A DNA stretch of 9,042 bases from NCBI GenBank assembly GCA_020793555.1, contig DQIO01000239.1, positions 1 through 9,042 on the forward strand, read 5' to 3'. Source of the stretch: Methanosarcinaceae archaeon (GTDB taxonomy: Archaea > Halobacteriota > Methanosarcinia > Methanosarcinales > Methanosarcinaceae). Both the position numbers and the translations under genes were made by a program. The notes beneath the pieces were generated by a model that saw only the letters and a program-made list of their open reading frames with translations, made no database searches and had not been told where the DNA came from. This document shows, piece by piece, positions 6,649 to 9,042 of this stretch (positions are counted from its first letter, which is position 1; each line of letters starts with the position of its first letter).

Positions 6649-7154
6649 TTGACATCCTCGTTCATTTTGACCCTTTGTCCCATAACTGTCAATTTATCGG
6701 AACGGCGTGCTAATGCACGTATGTACAAAGGTGACTGATTAAATGCACGAACCAGATTGCTCATTGATTGATTTCCTTCAGAAACAAGTGTTTCAAGTTG
6801 TTCAATAGATTCTTTGAAATCTTCATAAGGCTTAAATGACAACATTACGATATCGCTCATATCTTCAAAAGAACATTGGAAATTGGTTTGCACTTTGGAA
6901 TATGATGTATGATACTCCATTGCAGGTGTTTTGCCGGGTTCAGGCATACGCCATTGACTTTCGATCAATCCGCCTGTCTTCAAAATACGGATGCTTTTTG
7001 AAACATCGCTGCCCATAAATTCTTCCAAATCTTCCTCTGTCATCCACTTTTTTGAAAGTGCATCAAACACATTTTTATGTGTCCTCGATCCAAAAATTCG
7101 TAGAAAAGGAACCAATTCCGAAGGATCGTTGATAATTCGCGTTCGTTTGCCCAT
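6645..7154 (-). CDS. ArsR-like winged-helix regulator
   Basis: A 169-residue predicted regulator. Residues about 14-85 fit an ArsR-type winged helix: ELVPFLRIFGSRTHKNVFDALSK, the turn WMTEEDLEEFMGSDVSKSIRILKTGGLIES with the recognition helix, then a wing around PGKTPAMEYHTSYSKV. The C-terminal half (about 95-169) is mainly helical and could form a dimer. No CxC metal site of the classical ArsR sensors is visible; the only cysteine is C94. ATG 7154 has GAGGT six bases upstream. The gene follows the deoxyhypusine-synthase-like gene by 62 bp and overlaps the next regulator by four bases. Target and ligand are unknown. Confidence 0.8.
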   Translation of the reverse strand: MGKRTRIINDPSELVPFLRIFGSRTHKNVFDALSKKWMTEEDLEEFMGSDVSKSIRILKTGGLIESQWRMPEPGKTPAMEYHTSYSKVQTNFQCSFEDMSDIVMLSFKPYEDFKESIEQLETLVSEGNQSMSNLVRAFNQSPLYIRALARRSDKLTVMGQRVKMNEDVK

Positions 7155-7179
7155 TTATTGACCTCGTTATTATACCTTG

Positions 7180-7188
7180 TTTATATGG
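7180..7188 (-). promoter_or_regulatory. Possible internal TATA box for the regulator-phosphoesterase genes
   Basis: On the minus strand CCATATAAA (complement of 7180-7188) is A/T-rich and lies about 26 bases before the ATG at 7154. Transcription from it would begin almost at the start codon, giving a nearly leaderless message, which conflicts with the GAGGT site at 7161-7165. A second TATA-like TATAATAA lies too close to the start. Confidence 0.3.
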
Positions 7189-7216
7189 CGCTTAATGTTA
7201 ATAAAGATGATGTGGA

Positions 7217-8311
7217 TTATGCATCCGATCTCACAATTTCAAGAGCATCATTTCTATTCCAGTCAAAAACAGGATATGAACGATCAGACCCTCTTGTTTT
7301 TTCATACAAAGCATGGGAAACAATAGGTAACGCTATTGTGGCATCAACAAAAACCTGTACTTTTTTCGCCTGCGGTGCGATTTTACCCCATGACACTCCT
7401 TCATCAAAAGTACAACCTGAAAGCCCGCCCCAGTGAGGTACATCGGTTGTATATTGTATCGCGTAATCATGCCCACCAATATCTGTTCCCATAATGGATG
7501 CGACAACTTCGGTCTGTTGTATGAAGTTTTTTGGAACCCCTCCGCCCACATATACAACTCCGGTCTTTTGTGACCTCTCAACGATCTGTGTAATTTCATC
7601 GACATCCTTAATCTGATCGATATTTGCAGTGCAACCGTTTCTTCTTGCGATTGCAAGTCCTATCCCGATCGAACTGTCACACAGCGCAGGGGTAAATATG
7701 GGTACGCCATGCTTGTATGCACTTACAATGATAGAGTCAGAATCAGAGTCAGAATCTGAACCAGAACCAGAGTCAGAATCTGAACCAGAGTCAACACCCT
7801 TGCTGAGCCTTGCGATCTCTTTACCAAGTATATGCATGAATTCCCGTGATGAATATGGCCTGTCTTCAAGCGTTTTTGCAAAATCGGCGATAAGGTGGTC
7901 AACACTCCTGAATTCATCCTCTACAGCAAACACGTCGTATATCCTGTCTACACCGTGTTCGTACAGTTTTTCATCGTCTGCCAAATGTGAACCTACATAG
8001 TGTTTCATGCCAAGTGCCTCGTGGCAGTCATGGAAAATGTTTGCACCTGTGCTCACAAGACAATCTATCATTCTGTTCCGTATCATGTGGGATATGATTT
8101 TTCGCATGCCTGCCGGCACCATTGCACCGGTTAGTCCCATAAGAATGGTAATATTATCTTCTTTTAACATATTGTGCCATACCTGCACAGATTCGGCCAA
8201 TTTCCTGCCCTGAAATCCGGTAGTTAGCATTGCATCCGTAAGTTCACTTATGGAACGATCCCTTACATCAACAGGATTGGTTTGGTTCTTGGTGAATGGA
8301 TTTTGGTTCAT
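7217..8311 (-). CDS. Deoxyhypusine-synthase-like protein with Ser-Asp insertion
   Basis: A 364-residue member of the deoxyhypusine synthase family, NAD-dependent enzymes that move an aminobutyl group from a polyamine onto a lysine (aIF5A) or another amine. Family blocks are clear: GLTGAMVPAGMRKII (about 59-73), a STGANIFHD block (about 87-95), AYKHGVPIFTPALCDSSIG (about 198-216), VVYVGGGVPKNF (about 252-263), GGHDYAIQYTTDVPHWGGLSG (about 279-299) and VSWGKI with the catalytic lysine K310 (equivalent of human Lys329). The PKNF block replaces the KHH of human enzyme, whose His288 binds spermidine; PKNF and HWGGLSG are typical of the bacterial-type DHS-like branch. Residues 174-193 are a Ser-Asp/Ser-Gly repeat. 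It lies 21 bases after the arginine decarboxylase, so agmatine is a likely substrate. The product is uncertain. Confidence 0.88.
   Translation of the reverse strand: MNQNPFTKNQTNPVDVRDRSISELTDAMLTTGFQGRKLAESVQVWHNMLKEDNITILMGLTGAMVPAGMRKIISHMIRNRMIDCLVSTGANIFHDCHEALGMKHYVGSHLADDEKLYEHGVDRIYDVFAVEDEFRSVDHLIADFAKTLEDRPYSSREFMHILGKEIARLSKGVDSGSDSDSGSGSDSDSDSDSIIVSAYKHGVPIFTPALCDSSIGIGLAIARRNGCTANIDQIKDVDEITQIVERSQKTGVVYVGGGVPKNFIQQTEVVASIMGTDIGGHDYAIQYTTDVPHWGGLSGCTFDEGVSWGKIAPQAKKVQVFVDATIALPIVSHALYEKTRGSDRSYPVFDWNRNDALEIVRSDA
7733..7792 (-). repeat. Ser-Asp coding microsatellite inside the DHS-like gene
   Basis: Sixty bases of imperfect hexamer repeats (plus strand units such as GAATCA, GAGTCA, GAATCT, GAACCA) encode residues 174-193, alternating Ser with Asp or Gly. 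It stays in frame (20 codons) and sits between the LSKGV helix end and the SIIVSAYKHGVPIF strand, where relatives as I recall them have only a short loop. It probably arose by replication slippage. Confidence 0.9.
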
Positions 8312-8332
8312 ATAAGTTCCATAAAACAGTAA

Positions 8333-8830
8333 TTATATAATAAAGACCGCTGCAGACAATACAGTGGTCCATCGTAATTCATCTTCTACATTAGCTGATC
8401 TTGCGATATGTACAGTCTTTATTGGCTCTTCATCTGTCCATGTATGGTACATGCTTCTTGCAAGTTGTTCTGCATATTTGCCGGCTGCTGCTTTTGTTTG
8501 TCCAAAGGCATGATGTTCAGAGATATATCCATGCTTGTTGATATCTTTTGGAATTGCACATCCAATAGCTGATGTTATTAATCGGCTTGGTTCGTCCGAA
8601 GAGTTTTTTGACATTACACAAAAAACGATCTGACCAGGATCCAATTCTGCAAGTCCTTCTTTTTTTGACACGATAATACAATGTGGTGGCAAAATCGAAC
8701 TTACAGTAACAAGATTATATTTCTCGATCCCTGCACTCCGAAGTGCAGTTTCAAATGATTCGAGATATTCTGTATGTCTTCCTACACCGCTTGTGAAAAA
8801 GACTTTTTTAGGTACTAAATTCATGTTCAT
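8333..8830 (-). CDS. pdaD: Pyruvoyl-dependent arginine decarboxylase
   Basis: This enzyme converts arginine to agmatine and CO2, the first step of archaeal polyamine synthesis. The proenzyme cleaves itself between two serines and turns the second into a pyruvoyl cofactor. The motif is visible as VTVSSILPP, with Ser44-Ser45 in a 165-residue protein, the usual length; the expected catalytic Glu is E105 in YISEHHAFG. The C-terminus WTTVLSAAVFII fits the family. I start at ATG 8830; an ATG at 8824 and a TTG at 8836 are in-frame alternatives, and AGGATGTGA lies upstream of all three, so the exact start is not settled. It is the first gene of the minus-strand cluster, 21 bases before the DHS-like gene, and probably provides its agmatine substrate. 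Confidence 0.93.
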   Translation of the reverse strand: MNMNLVPKKVFFTSGVGRHTEYLESFETALRSAGIEKYNLVTVSSILPPHCIIVSKKEGLAELDPGQIVFCVMSKNSSDEPSRLITSAIGCAIPKDINKHGYISEHHAFGQTKAAAGKYAEQLARSMYHTWTDEEPIKTVHIARSANVEDELRWTTVLSAAVFII

Positions 8831-8872
8831 TTGCAACTATCACATCCTATTATATTTACAATAAAAGATTTG

Positions 8873-8882
8873 TTATTTATAG
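8873..8882 (-). promoter_or_regulatory. TATA box of the arginine decarboxylase operon
   Basis: The minus strand reads CTATAAATAA here. Initiation about 25 bases downstream (near 8852) leaves a leader of about 22 bases that contains the AGGATGTGA ribosome binding site. Another A/T-rich element (8849-8860) is too close to the start codon. Confidence 0.5.
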
Positions 8883-8923
8883 CAATCATTGTTCTTAAAA
8901 ATAACCCTTTGATATCATGAATT

Positions 8924-8934
8924 GGTATATATTG
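8924..8934 (+). promoter_or_regulatory. TATA box of the rightmost plus-strand gene
   Basis: GGTATATATTG contains a good TATA element. A start site about 25-30 bases downstream (near 8955) leaves a leader of about 23 bases before ATG 8978. The predicted initiation point falls inside the palindrome at 8935-8960. Confidence 0.5.
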
Positions 8935-8960
8935 TTGACACAACACTAGTGTCACGTCAA
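8935..8960. promoter_or_regulatory. Interrupted palindrome, candidate repressor operator
   Basis: The site reads TTGAC, three bases, the perfect ten-base palindrome ACACTAGTGT (8943-8952), three bases, then GTCAA: a 26-bp dyad in which only the two three-base spacers fail to match. An overlapping dyad TGACAC (8936-8941) with GTGTCA (8949-8954) uses the same centre region. It starts directly after the TATA box and covers the expected start point, where a bound repressor would block polymerase. The two regulators in the cluster are candidate binders by proximity only. Confidence 0.5.
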
Positions 8961-8977
8961 CTATCAAGTGTCTGATT

Positions 8978-9042
8978 ATGAAGATAGGCCATATGGCACA
9001 ATTTCAATTTTCTAAACTCCAAGATGACCGATCGGTTTCTAC
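8978..9042 (+). CDS. Start of an unidentified gene (3' truncated by window edge)
   Basis: From ATG 8978 an open frame runs to the window end (MKIGHMAQFQFSKLQDDRSV...). An internal ATG at 8993 is an alternative start, with AGG a short distance upstream. Support comes from the TATA box and palindrome placed properly upstream and from the divergent arrangement with the arginine decarboxylase gene. Twenty-one residues are too few to identify a family; no signal peptide or membrane segment appears in this part. Confidence 0.45.
   Translation, partial: MKIGHMAQFQFSKLQDDRSVS

Noticed and set aside
7733..7800. CRISPR-like repeat array
   Set aside because: The units are contiguous hexamers without spacers and lie in a coding frame.
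7629..8000. A plus-strand frame with a Ser-Glu/Pro-Glu repeat
   Set aside because: The repeat is the mirror image of the Ser-Asp microsatellite in the DHS-like gene; the minus strand carries the conserved enzyme.

Overview
The window looks like chromosomal DNA of a methanogenic archaeon, most likely of the Methanosarcinales (Methanosarcinaceae). This rests on recognised protein families: a GatA-GatB amidotransferase pair, a euryarchaeal RPA with tandem OB folds and a CCCH zinc finger followed by its RPA-associated protein, a pyruvoyl-dependent arginine decarboxylase, a deoxyhypusine-synthase-family protein and archaeal winged-helix regulators. Archaeal promoter elements (BRE/TATA) and GAGG/GGTG ribosome binding sites agree. 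The genus cannot be fixed by reading alone.

Layout, left half, all plus strand. The window opens inside gatA, which runs into gatB with a one-base TAATG overlap; together they form most of the GatCAB tRNA amidotransferase. A gap of about 535 bp follows. It is not empty: after a stem-loop behind gatB there is a BRE/TATA-like promoter, then about 240 nt of nested helices ending in a U-rich run, which I read as an unrecognised structured RNA gene (about 2744-2997). Its core closes with a tRNA-like acceptor stem followed by G-CCA. Next come a TATA box and the abutting pair rpa / RPA-associated protein (single-stranded DNA binding), then a 73-residue orphan protein.

Right half, minus strand. Five genes run leftward from about 8830 to 5327: pyruvoyl arginine decarboxylase, deoxyhypusine-synthase-like protein, an ArsR-like winged-helix protein, a second winged-helix regulator that overlaps it by four bases, and a YfcE-type metallophosphoesterase. 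The first two suggest agmatine chemistry: the decarboxylase makes agmatine, and the synthase-family protein may transfer its aminobutyl group to a lysine of aIF5A or to a small amine. The synthase carries a Ser-Asp repeat insertion and lacks a histidine typical of true deoxyhypusine synthases. The last three genes may have their own promoter in the 62-bp gap at 7155-7216.

At the right edge a plus-strand gene seems to begin at 8978, divergent from the decarboxylase. A long interrupted palindrome sits between its TATA box and its start, where an operator would lie.

The best candidates for something undescribed are the structured RNA between gatB and rpa, the operator-like palindrome, and the divergent deoxyhypusine-synthase-like gene coupled to agmatine production.
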